This document shows, one piece after another, positions 20,790-32,617 of a stretch of DNA of 64,000 bases (the first letter of the stretch is position 1; every line of letters begins with the position of its first letter). This DNA comes from Diphasiastrum complanatum (taxonomy: Eukaryota; Streptophyta; Lycopodiopsida; Lycopodiales; Lycopodiaceae), in assembly GCA_029204225.1 (NCBI GenBank), contig CM055103.1, positions 56,377,078-56,441,077 of the forward strand, read 5' to 3'. Below the pieces are notes generated by a model. The model was not told where the DNA came from and made no database searches. It saw only the letters and a list, made by a program, of their open reading frames with translations. Position numbers and translations under genes: made by a program.

Positions 20790-20802
20790 GTCTATATATA
20801 GA
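20790..20802 (-). promoter_or_regulatory. TATA-like box upstream of the minus-strand ORF
   Basis: The self-complementary string GTCTATATATAGA lies about 110 bases upstream of the ATG at 20681 on the minus strand, a normal plant TATA-to-start spacing. Transcription from here would give an RNA for the downstream ORF alone. Confidence 0.4.
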
Positions 20803-21394
20803 CTTTTTTGGTCAGAAATTTGCAACTCCACCCACAAATTGTCCTCAGTGTCTATGATTTTGTAATGATGATCGCAAATTTTGAGGCAGTGTTCTGAGGG
20901 CCGACTAATTTCTTTAAGTGATTTTTTATGCCAAAATAGGAAAAATGTCTGACAGTACAAAAATGTGTCTGATCAGAATTTGCGGAGGCTAAAAATGAAT
21001 TGTGAGAATTATTTTAAGCTTCAGCGAATTGTCTGCAGATTCTAGTAGTGGACATCTGATGAAAAAAACTAATTTCTTATTATCTCTAGAAAGTTTGTCT
21101 ATGAGACAAAATTCGTGGAGGCTAAAAATGAATCGTGCACTATAAAAAAGAGGTCAGGCGAACTCTATTTGAGATGGTGTGAGACAAATCTTCTAAAAAT
21201 AATGACTTTTGTGATTTTCTCAGAGAAAGACAATTTGTATGTCTGATCTGATAGTATCTTGATGGTGTGGACAAGAAAGCACAATAAAAAATTTGTCGAA
21301 ATGGCAGGTAGGCTGTAAAAAAAAGTAAAGAAGAACAGTAGGAAAGCAAACAACTAATACATATCAATATAAAAACAGGGTTCATTGTACTTTC

Positions 21395-21664
21395 TCAATC
21401 TGATCCCATTGACCACACAGTGTCAAGGATGTCGTCTTGAAGGGTTTGGAGTTGTACATATCTAGAGGCAAAGATTTTTTTAATGACGTAAGGACCTTGG
21501 ACAGAAAATTTCAGTTTGCCTTTGAAGGCTTTGGCCTGGTATAGCAGGACCTTATCTCCAACCTGGAAGTCTCTAAGTTTCAATGATCGATCATGCCATG
21601 TTTTTTGTCGACGTTTGTGGAAGTATGCAGTTGAATTGGAGGTTTTGTTTTTTTTTTTTAGCAA
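21395..21664 (-). pseudogene. Gypsy integrase C-terminal fragment
   Basis: The frame reads KTWHDRSLKLRDFQVGDKVL, then LYQAKAFKGKLKFSVQGPYV. These are the post-core and GPY-type blocks of plant gypsy integrase, close to the Gypsy-1 segment at 16740-16890. The catalytic core is missing upstream, where a poly-A run interrupts. It is probably the 3' pol end of a minus-strand element that includes the ORF at 19906-20681. Confidence 0.8.
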
Positions 21665-22449
21665 AAAGCATTTTCGTAGATTTGCAATTTTAGGAAAAAG
21701 AAGTGAGTTATTCTTAACTTTTATTTTTTTCTGGTTGCTTAAAGTGTATCAAAGATATTCTTATGCAAATGGCATTCTTCATACACACGTGCAATTTATT
21801 TGTTTGATTTGAACAATGATTATGTGAATTTTAAGTTTCTTCAGATTTCATAAAGTATCAATAATGTGGTCGCACTAATATAATATTGTGGAAAGATCAT
21901 TCTTACTAACTTGTGGTGTCGTGTGAAGATACCCAAGTGGCAAAAAATCAATATGAGAATGATTTTGTTGAATGACAATGCAATAAAAATTTGAATTCCA
22001 TGCTTGAAGATATCAAGATGACAAGCCAACCAAACAATTATGGTGGAAACTCAAGCTCCAAGTGTTCCACCTCCATGGAGGTCAAGCATGTTCTAGTTTT
22101 TTCCAACAACTCATGGAATTGGGAGATGAACCATAATTGCCACATAAGCATGGGTTGAATCTGGATATGGCATGAGTTAATGGAAAAGCTCGATGAAACA
22201 TAGTTAATTTCACTTTTGATTGAAGATTTTGGATTTGTCAATTATTGAAGCAATTTCTTGTTCTAGGTGATCAATAATGACCAAGGATAATGCAAGTCTC
22301 AAGGGAGCAATAATATGCCAACCTATTTGCATATTTGCCAATAGTTGAGTGTGGCACTTAACAAAATAAACAATCAGAACAATTTGCAAGATCAATAGAT
22401 AAAAGTATTGTTGAATCAAGTTTAGATCTTTCAAATCTCTTTTTTCAGC
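21665..22449. other. AT-rich region, no gene seen
   Basis: Only short chance frames appear here. No LTR termini, PBS or domain can be supported. Confidence 0.5.
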
Positions 22450-23010
22450 CAAAATCATATTCAGGAGAGAAGAAGTTTGAGGTAGTAGGTGATTGGTTGA
22501 CCAAGTGGACCAGTTAGTTAAGTCTACATGAAATTCCTGAGGAGAAAAAGATCGAGAGCATTGTTCTATTTTTTCGTGGTAAGGCTACTTTTTGTGGTGG
22601 TGTGAATTGCAACCAAAATCCACTATGTGGGAAGAATTCATGAAAATTTTCAGCAAATCATTTGTGGTCGCAAATTATTCAAATTACTATAAAAGATTTA
22701 TTAATTGCAAAATGGAAATGAAGAGTTTACACTCTTATCTCCAAGAGTTCATGGAAATTGGCTCTCTGGTACTTCATCCTAGGCTTTCTAGTAGATTATT
22801 AGAATAAATGTAAGTGAAATGTGCTTCGGAGTTTCGATGATGTGGATCAAATCGCAAATTCAAGTCAAATCTTTTGTTGAACTTGATTAATTGGCATCAA
22901 AAAGTAAGCAAAAGAAATAGATGTCCCAGAAAAATGCTACAAAGGTGAATCTATATTTTATTTGCAACAAGATTGGACATGTTATGAAATTATGCCCAAT
23001 ACCGATCAAT
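22450..23010 (+). pseudogene. Gypsy gag fragment
   Basis: Gag core features run across broken frames: WWCELQPKSTMWEEFMKIF and YLQEFMEIG (retrotransposon gag domain), followed near 22960-22995 by a knuckle remnant, CNKIGHVMKLC, whose first Cys is lost. The fragment ends abruptly against the opposite-strand gag at about 23010. Confidence 0.7.
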
Positions 23011-23635
23011 CTTTGGTGGTAAACTAGCCAAAAACCATTCAATCTGCATATCCACGGGATATACACCGGTTAGTTTTCCTATGAGATTTTTAACCTTTCG
23101 TGTATAGTTACGAAGGGATTCTTAACTCTTCTTCTGAACATTGTTCAGACGTCCGAGAATTCTTGATTTGTAACCGATTTCTCTGAATTGGTTCAGAAAT
23201 GCATGTTTCAGTAGGTACCAGGTTCCTACACGGCCTGGTTCAACTTGACTGTATCAGATGTGTGCCTACTTTCTTAGCAGACCAGGGAAGATTCGTAGTT
23301 TGTCTACATCAGTACCTTCGTTGTTCGCATTAGCGATTGACTCGAATTGTGAGACATAGCTATCTGCATCGTCAGAAGAATTCCCTTCAAAATAATTGTA
23401 TTTAATTTTTGATATAGAAGTGAAACGTGCAGCAAGGCTCTCCATACCAAAGCTAATTAGGAGTTCAAATAACTGAGCAATAATTTCGTCTAGATTTCTT
23501 CGACTAGTATTCTCACTTTGTCTTCATAAAAATTTCTCTCTAAGCTTACGGTATCATTCTAATATGGATTCTCTATCTGACATACACTAGAGTTGGAGAT
23601 GGATTTGTCAGATTTCTTATAACTTTCCTAAACTA
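23000..23635 (-). pseudogene. Gypsy-C gag fragment
   Basis: Read on the minus strand from the PBS, a gag core appears: ADSYVSQFESIANANNEG, KLRIFPGLL, EPGRVGTWYLLKHAFLNQF and LASLPPKIDRY. This is a typical plant gypsy gag domain. Several nonsense codons (for example after LLRK) break it. It is truncated at about 23000, where a plus-strand gag fragment abuts. Confidence 0.8.
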
Positions 23636-23653
23636 TCCCTGACAACGGCGCCA
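23636..23653 (-). other. Gypsy-C primer-binding site (tRNA-Asp type)
   Basis: On the minus strand it reads TGGCGCCGTTGTCAGGGA, with two changes from the standard Asp PBS. It lies five bases from the candidate LTR end and just upstream of gag. Confidence 0.85.
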
Positions 23654-23658
23654 AAAAT

Positions 23659-24616
23659 TGGTATATGTCATACTATACCAATAGGGTTAATATAGATTTT
23701 ATAGTATGTAATGGCGTTCCCACATAGGACAACGTTAGAAAGTTATGTATTTGGTACAATTTTTTGAGTGTTATCCTGGTTGTCAACAGACATTAAAAAG
23801 TAACCAGTATTACTTATGGTTTGGAAAATGTAATGTTAATAATTTCAGAACAACAATCTAGCCTCTATCAAATCACGTTCTATAGATGAGATGTTATCAG
23901 AGCAGTACAACAGTACTACACGCTGGCTGATTAAGGTGTCAACAAGAGTCGAGAGTTGTTCGATGTATTTGTGACTGTGCGAACAATTAATTAATCGCGT
24001 TCGCAAACTATTCGTTTCTAGACAGAAGTCCTTAACAACTAAAGTCCAAATTAATGGTTAAAGAACACGAATGGTTTTAGAACACGTTAGAAACTTATGT
24101 CAATGCCAATCAGGAAAACAGATCAAAGACTCAATTTTTCAGACAGGGACTGTCATCTCATATATATACATACAGCTTCATTCAATGATCGTGCTAGACT
24201 GTACCAAAGATACTCATTATTCGAGTGTCGAAAAGAAAGTATTTGCGACAAATGAATAAGTTGGTTTTAAGACAACTCTTTAGAGCATGCTTTACGGATA
24301 CAGAACAAACGATTGTAATGACTAGAGCTCTGTCTGATCAGAGAGTAATTCATGTAATGCATAGAAAGCAGACTCAAGATCACTCACACTCAGCAGTGCG
24401 GAGAACAGAGATAAGAGAGAATAACTCATAGAATTCTATTCACTTCTTCAATCTCTTACATATGCATAAACTCTTCTCTCTTGATGATCGAAATTGAAGT
24501 GTGAGATCAATATATGTTCTACGGGGCAAACAAACACACCTCTAAAACAATAGGTGTGTCGCTCCCGTGAAAGAATCTAGTTAACAATTAGACTGAAAAT
24601 ACGTTTAATTATACCA
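23659..24616 (-). mobile_element. Gypsy-C 5' LTR (outer boundary uncertain)
   Basis: The inner end is TGGTATATGTCATAC (plus view) next to the PBS. The outer end is placed at TTATACCA (24616) because it mirrors TGGTATA, but no second LTR copy is available to confirm it. TATATATACATA near 24160 could supply the TATA box. Confidence 0.5.
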
Positions 24617-25256
24617 TGAAAGGTATACTTAACTACGAGTTAAAGTTACTCTAGTTTAACATGTCTTTTCGTATCTAATCGTTTCGTGTGGACGACCTAG
24701 TAAAGGTTATCCAAGGTAATGTGTTTCTTATTAAAGGTCTTGCCCTTAATTACAAGGCAAGTACTTAGGAGATATATTCCCAAAAAATGACTTTAGGCCT
24801 CTTCATGATTTATACTTAACCAGCTCATATCTTCATTTTCGAGTATATCATGCCATATTTATATTGATATTCAATTTTAAACAATAAGGTGGCATCACAT
24901 TGTCAAGCATAGAAATTGTCGAAACAATTAAAGCTTTGATGAATCAATAAATCTACAATATTGGTGAGCTTAACTTTCTTGGTAAAATTTTAGATTGCTA
25001 ACTTTTGGCTCCTTTTATATTAACCCACATTGTTTATTGATAAATGTAATTCCATTGTTTTCATGTGCAGGTTCAAGAAAAGTGAAATGAAGAATTGAAA
25101 TAGCAACAATAGAATATCAAATGATGGAAATCGCAACAATCAAATATCAAAAGACCCGAAAGGGTCATCATTTTACACATTGAATGTAAATTTTTTAGGT
25201 ACATATTTTTGTATTGGCCTTTCAATAAGACCATTTATCTATTTTTCTATGTAAAT
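24617..25256. other. No gene seen
   Basis: AT-rich sequence between the gypsy LTR and the exon-like block. It could be the remainder of the LTR if the boundary is misplaced. Confidence 0.4.
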
Positions 25257-26187
25257 TTATTTTCCATGAGCTCTTTTAAGTGTAAGCTCCCTAGCTTCTT
25301 GATCCGTTGTCACCGATGTTGCATTAGAGAGAAAAATCTTAAGCATCTCTTGTCGAAATTCAAATATGTCATTTTGTGTGAATTTTGGACAAGTGAACTG
25401 TAAATCATCAACAATAGACAAATTAGACGAATACACAAAAGTAAAAAATCATATAAATAAAATCAGTGTACATCCAAACCCAAATTACCTGATGTATATC
25501 GACATTTTTCTCTTTATTCCATAAAGCATTATACATTTTTAATGGCATATCAACCATAGCTGAATGAGTCAACTTGCTGAGAGGACTGAGAATCAAAATA
25601 CAAAATGTTAGTTTCACATTTTTTTATATGGCAATTTGCATCACGAAAAGACTAATTGAAAAATTGGTTACCTGTGCGTCTATTATCTCTATGTGCCTTG
25701 CTACACATAGGGCCTTCGTTGGAAAATAAATGATCATGCTTTTGTACATCTCAATGTCGACATTGAGGTGTGTTGATTTCAAGGAGTTCATTCTCAACAC
25801 CTTTGGATCACACAAACTGGCTTCATCCACTCTTAGTGATTACAGTCCAGTAATGACTGCAATCAACCAAATAGTCAATGATATGTAAATGAAAAAAATA
25901 CAAATAAAGCATATAATAAAACAATACACACAACTCAAATTAAACAATACATACTTTTGACAGTATGGTACAACAAAAAATTTGGAGTCGCATGGCATAT
26001 GTTGTAAACATGATGCAGCTGATTGCTCGTCCTTAAGCAGGTGACAAAAAAATTGAGTAAGCACAAAACACCAGGAACACTGTCGCTTTTGTACAACTGA
26101 ATCCAATAATTGAGTCTAGCTTCGACAACTGGTGTGAGGTCCAAAGACTTATTCAATAACTCCTTATAGATAACAGGATTATAATAA
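25257..26187 (-). pseudogene. Exon-like remnants of an unidentified host gene
   Basis: Several minus-strand segments with open frames are bounded by consensus-like splice sites. Last exon 25257-25397 (FTCPKFTQNDIFEFRQEM...KRAHGK, TAA) has an acceptor at TTTACAG. Exon 25489-25585 (PLSKLTHSAMVDMPLKMYN...DIHQ) has a TTCTCAG acceptor and CAG|GTAATT donor, and joins the last exon in phase. Exon 25672-25831 (VDEASLCDPKVLRMN...IIDAQ) has a CAG|GTAACC donor. An exon ending at 25955 has a GTATGT donor. An upstream piece reads LDLTPVVEARLNYWIQLYKS. One internal junction is out of phase and one frameshift is present, suggesting decay. I do not recognise the protein. The Copia-B-like insertion truncates it at 26187. 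Confidence 0.5.
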
Positions 26188-26337
26188 CACTTTCCAAGTA
26201 GAGTAGTTCGATTAACTCAACCTATCATTAGTTTCTAACATGTTCCCACCATTGGAAGCCATGAATATTATGATTCTTCAACTTTTAGGCTATGTCCTAA
26301 TACACATAGCACTCACTTTCCTCTCAAAAAATGATGG

Positions 26338-26855
26338 ATAAGGAGATCTCAAAAGATCTAGAATTCTAAAACACTTCTATCTTAAACTTGGCTGGTTTTC
26401 AAGCATAGAAAGGAAGATTGAAACACATGCAACACTTTGCACACACTAAGAATGGATCACAAACTCAAACCAACCTGAACAAACTCTTGCTTAAGCTCTC
26501 AAACGTCATCGTCCACTAGGTTCTCAATCGGCTCCGCTGACAACCATGCTACGTTTATCATATTCACCCCAAATGTGAGGAGCCAGTAGCGACTAAGCCC
26601 ATATATTGTGCGGGCTATGATGAAACAAGTAACGTCCTCCACATCGGAGCAGCATGGGAAAGTGAGAAACACAACATCACTTTTCCAATCAAACACAAGG
26701 GATACGAGGACGAGGCGACAATGGTAGATGGAGGATCGGGTGTCAATCTGATCTCCACTACTTTGTACAAAAAAAGGGGTTGACAAGGATTGAAGCCAGC
26801 AAGATTCGCCATCAAGCTAGCAGATCAATCCTGTGTGAAACCAAGCTATGATGTG
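26338..26855 (+). pseudogene. Insertion in the leader carrying a gypsy protease fragment
   Basis: The leader homologous to 9620-9690 is split by this block, with ATGATG at both joints. Its second half (about 26575-26855, plus strand) encodes a relative of Gypsy-1 protease: PIYCAGYDETSNVLHIGAAW, MVDGGSGVNLIS, then a stop, FAIKLADQSCVKP. The first half is unidentified. No LTR ends or terminal repeats border it. Confidence 0.65.
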
Positions 26856-27680
26856 AAGAGTTACTTGCATTCTTAGAATATACACAAGACTAGGCTGCCA
26901 AGAATACCTAGAATTAAACAAACTTGATCAACATGTGATCAACACACTAAAATATTGATTCAACTTATAAAACCAAATGTAAACCACGCTTCTAAAAGTT
27001 TATAAACTCTAGCAAAGGATAAATACAAGCCTTAGAGGTGAATGAAAGAGCACACTTAGTGAATCAAGATCACTTCACATGAGAATGTTCCTCAACCTGT
27101 TAAGAACCTAAAAACACATTTGCTTAATGGTTAAGACCTTCCAGCAAATGCTCCAATCAAACTACATAAGGAGAGTTTATGCAAAATTTATGCAAAAGAT
27201 TGTTGACTATCTGTTCAACCAAAATTTATGCAAAAGATTGTTGACAATCTGTTCACCCAAAAGGGGATCTTTCATCCAAGTGGGAGCTTTGCTCAGCCTT
27301 TTGGAGAAATACAAAATCACTCAAAGAGTATTTGTCATCCACTTAAGGAGAAGGTTCATCCACTTAAAGAGAGTGTTCATCCACAAAGGAGAGTGTTCAT
27401 CCACAGTCAACAATAGATTGAACAAAACATTGTTAGTATTGAATATGCACAAGCCTCACAATCAACAAATGATTAGGTGTTATAATCTGATCCAAAATAG
27501 CTTCTTCTCAACCTTTGATCTTCAATATACCTAAAATATGCTTTTGATCCACAAGTTCAACTCACAAAACAAAAGTTAGTAAGATTTGATCAATAGTGCA
27601 ATGCATAATCATGCTAGAACTTGATCAAACATCCAAATATCACCATAAATGGAAATCTTATTAAAAATAACAGCCAACTA

Positions 27681-27692
27681 GCTCTGTTACCA
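27681..27692 (-). other. PBS of the reverse Copia-B-family element
   Basis: GCTCTGTTACCA on the plus strand reads TGGTAACAGAGC on the minus strand, one change from the Met PBS, directly against the LTR end. Confidence 0.85.
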
Positions 27693-28278
27693 TGTGAAAA
27701 AGGTGGATCTTGAATGGATCCAAACTCTCAAAATACTTGGCTAAGATCTTTGCACAACAAGCTACAAAAGCTAGAAATGGCAAAGCATCCTAATGCTACC
27801 TTTGATACACATGAACTTGACAAAACATTCAAGAGACAAAAGAAACTAATAAAAGGTATTGATGGCAGCCAAAAATAGCAGCAAACAAGGCTCCCAACAG
27901 CAGCCTACCACTTTTGGAAACCTCTTAAAATCATACACAAAAGCTTGAAGACAATACACAAAGCAATACTCTCAATGGAGGAAGAAACTGTGACAAAGAT
28001 CTATTGATCTCTCTCAACAATATAATAAGTTTTTCCAACTTGTTCTCCACGAATTATAGCCTAATATAGGTGAGAGAGATGACTCTCTCTCCTCTCTCTA
28101 GAACTTAGCACCCAATTTTAGGACACCAGTAGCCTAAAATAGCCAATTTTGGCCTAGTATGTCCAAATACCATGATTTTGGTGTCATTTCGAAAGTCCTG
28201 AAGTTTGGGACTTATTCAATATGACAAAAATTGCCAATTTAGGCCTCAAACTAGCTAGGAAATTTGACAATTTTCACA
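27693..28278 (-). mobile_element. LTR of the reverse Copia-B-family element (586 bp)
   Basis: Plus view starts TGTGAAAAAGGTGG and ends GACAATTTTCACA. It aligns with the Copia-B 3' LTR, with one copy of the duplicated block. It is shorter, and the segment that carries the CACACGTGTG palindrome in the 3' LTR is missing. Confidence 0.88.
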
Positions 28279-28508
28279 GCATGCTGCCAAGAAACAAAGC
28301 ACGAGCCACAAGCGAGAGAAGTTCCCTCCAAAATTTCATGTGTAAAGGATTAAACAACTTCTAAAGCCCATGATCAATACTTGTAGATCAAAGTTTTACA
28401 TAAATAGAACCTCTAGTCTTTTAGATTTCTGCAGTCATGTTGTTATAGTAATTTGTATGATGAAATGAAAATGCAAAATTTGTATGCATAAAAACAACAG
28501 AGGGAATG
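28279..28508. other. No gene seen
   Basis: Short AT-rich interval between the reversed LTR and the duplicated transposase-like tail. Confidence 0.5.
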
Positions 28509-29280
28509 AACCTTTCAATGTGTACCTTCAAAAGATGAAGCCATCTTTCTAGCATCCACGAAGGATCTGGATCCAGATGAAATAAGAGGAATAATGTCCT
28601 TTATTAATTATTTGCGGTTCATGAGCCAGAAGTTTTCAGAATACAATGATCACAATGATGCATGTGCGGTTGAAACCACAAAACTTGTCGAATATCTTTC
28701 CAAACAAAATATTTTGTCAGGATCAATGTATAGCCAAGAGGCTTTTTGGCCACGATCCTTGCAAACCACTTTCGATTCATCTGTATCAACTTCAATCAAT
28801 GAGGTCAAAATGGATGTAGAATTATTACTCCGCAGATTTTGTGGGCGAAAAGTTGATGCACCTCTAGTTCAATTCATCCCACGTAGATAAATTGTGTTGA
28901 ACAAGCTCATTGCAATGCGGCCTCCAGATGAAGATATTGTGGAGGGTTCCATACCTATTTGGGTGGCAAAAGTTGTCCAAGTGAAGAAAAACTCAGAAGG
29001 CTTGGTACGAACCAAAATCTAATCAACGACATAGAAACCAGATACAAGTTGACAGCTCGGAGCTGTACAAAAATGAGAAAGAATGGATTCGAACAACGAC
29101 AAACCACATTATATGGATGTAGATACTATTGTTCATGCATGGAAATCAAAGGCAACAAAACAACTAAAGCACACGACTATACTGTGGAAAAATCAATATC
29201 TATTTCGAAAAATATCAGTGGCACACATCAAATACTTGTCCACATTATCCGATGAATGTGCAGCTGATATTAGTGAGTAG
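28509..29280 (+). pseudogene. Copy 1 of the DUF7869-type gene tail
   Basis: Near-duplicate of 35976-36622. The main frame (28594-28890) encodes a helical segment (IMSFINYLRFMSQKF, SMYSQEAFWPRSLQ, LLLRRFCGRK). After a stop at 28888, MRPPDEDIVEGSIPIWVAKV reads on like the tail seen in such proteins. A further frame ends HIKYLSTLSDECAADISE at 29278. This copy keeps a segment (about 29139-29180) deleted in copy 2. It has no catalytic domain and is probably a duplicated terminal piece of the gene at 34640. Confidence 0.65.
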
Positions 29281-30360
29281 AGTTCATGATTGTAGTTGTA
29301 GAGTCCTGGGTACAATCTTTGTGGCCATAATTGTAGGACTTGTAAATGTATTAGTGAGTATTGGCATATTTCCGAATCGGCGACAAGTCCAAATTTGGCT
29401 TCAAAAGACGTGTTTAAAATATAATCCCTTTTGTAAATTCAGTTGTAAATCCAGCTTGGCAATTTTGTAGAAAGCCAACTTTTTGTAAGCTAGGGTGTGG
29501 CCATGTCACCCTAGTATAAGTAAATCCTATTCCATGGCATGTGTATTGTAAGACCATGAGTAATCATGATGTAGAAAGTTTAACAACTTTTAGAAATTCT
29601 AATGGTGGGAAATTATAGTTTCTTATTCTCAACCTTTATAATATCGAAATATTAAATTACCAATCTAAAAGATTAAACTTTTACACAGTCTAAAATTGCA
29701 CCAAAGTTGTGCATCTTTTGTAATAGTCTCTTGATTAAATAAATGTAGGGCTTGGCCCAAGACCATTAATCATAAATATGAATCACTTTTAGTGGCAAAT
29801 GACACATTGTGATTGAATTTCTATGAGAGTTCTTATAATACAGGTTGAAAGTAGTCCTATATGATTTAGTGATGTTTATATTTCTTTTAAATTTCAAATT
29901 GTGTTTATCTTTAAAAATTGTCTATGTTATTCGGATGGACACTAATTTTAGACATGGTTATATCTTATTTCCCAAAAAACCATCCACCACCATCCCCTTG
30001 ATCTAACAATTGGAATGCTAACTTCATCTGAATTATAAGTTCAATGTATATGATACTCAAAAACCAAATTCATTTTGGATTTACAATTATATTAGGTGCT
30101 CATAGCTATTGGTAAAAAGCATCAATAAATTTTAGAAACGAAATTCTGACTTGTTGATCAAATTTGTCTTGTTTGGTTTATAGTTGTATTCAAATGAGAT
30201 TCAAACTCGAGAAAATCTCACTTCAACAATTAGTAATTTTTTATTGTTTTTCTTATATGGGTCTTTTGGTACCATATGTAGAAAATAGTCTTAAATAAAT
30301 TAAAAAGTCCAAAATTAATTGAGAGAGTGTAAGTCTTCGACTTGTTGTTATTGCATACAC
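29281..30360. other. AT-rich region, no gene seen
   Basis: Only short chance frames; no termini, domains or tandem structure I can support. Confidence 0.5.
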
Positions 30361-30509
30361 CTCTTTCCAACATGCACATGCACACGCACACAAACACAGC
30401 ATGCACACAAATATACATACACACAAACACACGCACAACACACAACTCACAACACAATGCGCACACCCACAAACACACACATACCCATACACACACAGCA
30501 CACATAGAC

Positions 30510-30560
<51 letters not shown>

Positions 30561-30675
30561 CGTAAGCTACAGTCTAATCTTAATCCACAACCCACACACA
30601 CACACACACACTCCCTAAACTCACACACACACTCCGTAATCACACGCACAGCACACACAGACCACACACACTCGT

Positions 30676-30708
<33 letters not shown>

Positions 30709-30849
30709 GTAAGCTTAAGCCTAAAGCTACAGCCTAATCCTAATCCACAACCCACACACACACACACACACACACTCCCTAAACTCACACACACACTCCG
30801 TAATCACACGCATACACACACACAACGCACACAGACAACACACACTCGT

Positions 30850-30886
<37 letters not shown>

Positions 30887-31010
30887 GTAAGCTTAAGCCT
30901 AAAGTTACAGCCTAATCCTAATCCACAACCCACACACACACACACACACTCCCTAAACTCACACACACACTCCGTAATCACACGCATACACACACACACA
31001 CTCCGTAATA
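30361..31010. repeat. CA microsatellite with a higher-order repeat
   Basis: Mostly (CA)n, including about 50 uninterrupted bases at 30510-30559. Three larger repeats each contain CTCCCTAAACTCACACACAC, CTCCGTAATCACACGC and AGCCTAATCCTAATCCACAA between CA runs, roughly 160 bp apart. The long Cys/Val frames here are artefacts of the repeat. Confidence 0.95.
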
Positions 31011-31032
31011 TATTATTATTATTATTATTATA
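31009..31032. repeat. ATT trinucleotide microsatellite
   Basis: A run of about seven TAT/ATT units immediately after the CA block. Confidence 0.85.
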
Positions 31033-31110
31033 TCTTACTTAAATTAATTAAGAAAAAAATTAGAAAGAGACAGCCCACCCGCCGTTGTGAAAGAAAAAAA
31101 CAAGCTAAAA

Positions 31111-31113
<3 letters not shown>

Positions 31114-31205
<92 letters not shown>
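31114..31205. repeat. GA dinucleotide microsatellite (about 92 bp)
   Basis: Uninterrupted AG repeats with no substitutions, suggesting recent expansion or replication slippage. Confidence 0.97.
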
Positions 31206-31207
<2 letters not shown>

Positions 31208-31599
31208 TTACCATATTGTAAGAGCAATAAAATGTGAAGAAAGTTGCAATTCACTTTAAGATTAAAAAACGCATAAAAATTTCAAAAGACAATGTAAATA
31301 AGCATTGGGAGGGGGGGCTTATTTATGTTTTTTTTCCATAGTCAAATTTTATAAATGCTTATGGGACATGCTATGCCATGTGTCAAGAAGACATATGATC
31401 TCCATAATGATGGATAATTAAGAATGAAGAGTATTATTTGGGGGTCCATTTTAGTAAAATGGAAATTCATGCCTTAAATATTTGAAAAATCAACTAGTTG
31501 CAGAGTCTATATATAGCTTAAAAGTGTTGATGTTGCACTAAATGCTTATGGGATTATTTCGTGCTTCAACTGTGCTCTCCTTCCTTATCCCTTCCATGA
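31206..31599. other. No gene seen
   Basis: AT-rich interval between the GA run and the A-rich minisatellite. Confidence 0.5.
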
Positions 31600-32615
31600 A
31601 CTTGATAATACCAAAAAAAAACTATGGAAAGGTAACATAGGTAGCTAAAATAATGTAAAAGCCCTATAAAAATTAAAATAGTTCAAAAAAAATCAAAATA
31701 GTGTCAAAAAAACCCAAAAAAATCAAAACAATGATTTTATGTAAAAAGAATTTCAAAAAAAACAAAAAATTAGCATTAAAAATGAAAAAATCTCAAAAAA
31801 TTAAAATAGTGTCAAAAAATCCCAAAAAAAAAAATCAAAACAATAATTATATGTCAAAAATCCGAAAAAAACCAACAATAAGCATTAAAAAATATATTAC
31901 AAAATCAAAAGTGTAAAAAAAGACCCCAAATAAATCAAAATGATCCCAAAAAATCAAAAATAAGCATAAAAAACTGAAAATATGTAAAAAATTCAAAATA
32001 GTGTCAAAAAACTTCCAAAAAATCAAAACAATAATTTTATGTAAAAAATCCCAAAAATAAGCTTAAAAAATTCAAAAAATCTAAAAAAATTAAAATGGTG
32101 TCAAAAAATCTAAAAAAAAAACAAAACAATAATTTTATGTTAAAAAAACCAAAAGAAAAAAACTTTAAAAAATGAAAAAATCTAAAAAATAAAAAAACTG
32201 TAAAAAATCTCAAAAAAATCAAAACATAGTATCAAAAATTGGAAAAACTGAACAAAAGTAACAACAACAACAAAACTTAAGAAACCAAAACTTTAAAAAA
32301 TGAAAAAAAAAGAGTATTATTAAAAATGGAGCTAAATCTTAAAAAAACCGTAATACAAACTGAAAACTTCTAAAAAACTTAAAAACCCTACAAAAGGAAT
32401 CTAAAAGCCTTAAAAGGATTTCAACTTTATTAAAAAAAAACTAAAAAATGGGATAAATAATTTAATGGATATATATATTTTATACAACATAGATGTAAAA
32501 AACTAAAAAAAATAAATATTAAAAAACTGTAAAATTTTAAAAAATGAATTGTAAACTATTAAAAAACCTTAAATAAAAAAAAATAACGACAAGAAAAAAA
32601 CACAAAACGCACAAA
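31600..32615. repeat. A-rich degenerate minisatellite
   Basis: About 1 kb of irregular units such as AAATCAAAATAGTGTCAAAA and AATCAAAACAATAATTTTATG recurring at roughly 110-130 bp. Strand asymmetry is strong, with A far above T. No coding content. Confidence 0.85.
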
Positions 32616-32617
32616 AA

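Larger units (their letters stand above)
26188..28278 (-). mobile_element. Truncated reverse Copia-B-family element
   Basis: On the minus strand: 5' LTR (28278 to 27693), Met PBS, leader, and gag start with ATG at 26262 (MASNGGNML), cut at about 26188. A foreign block of about 520 bp interrupts the leader. The gag keeps the Glu codon that is a stop in Copia-B but has a different nonsense codon a few residues on. Confidence 0.85.

Noticed and set aside
30230-30999. Long Cys/Val and Thr/His-rich reading frames
   Set aside because: They are translations of the CA microsatellite and have no start context or domain.
31701-32222. Lys-rich and Phe-rich ORFs
   Set aside because: Products of the A-rich minisatellite.
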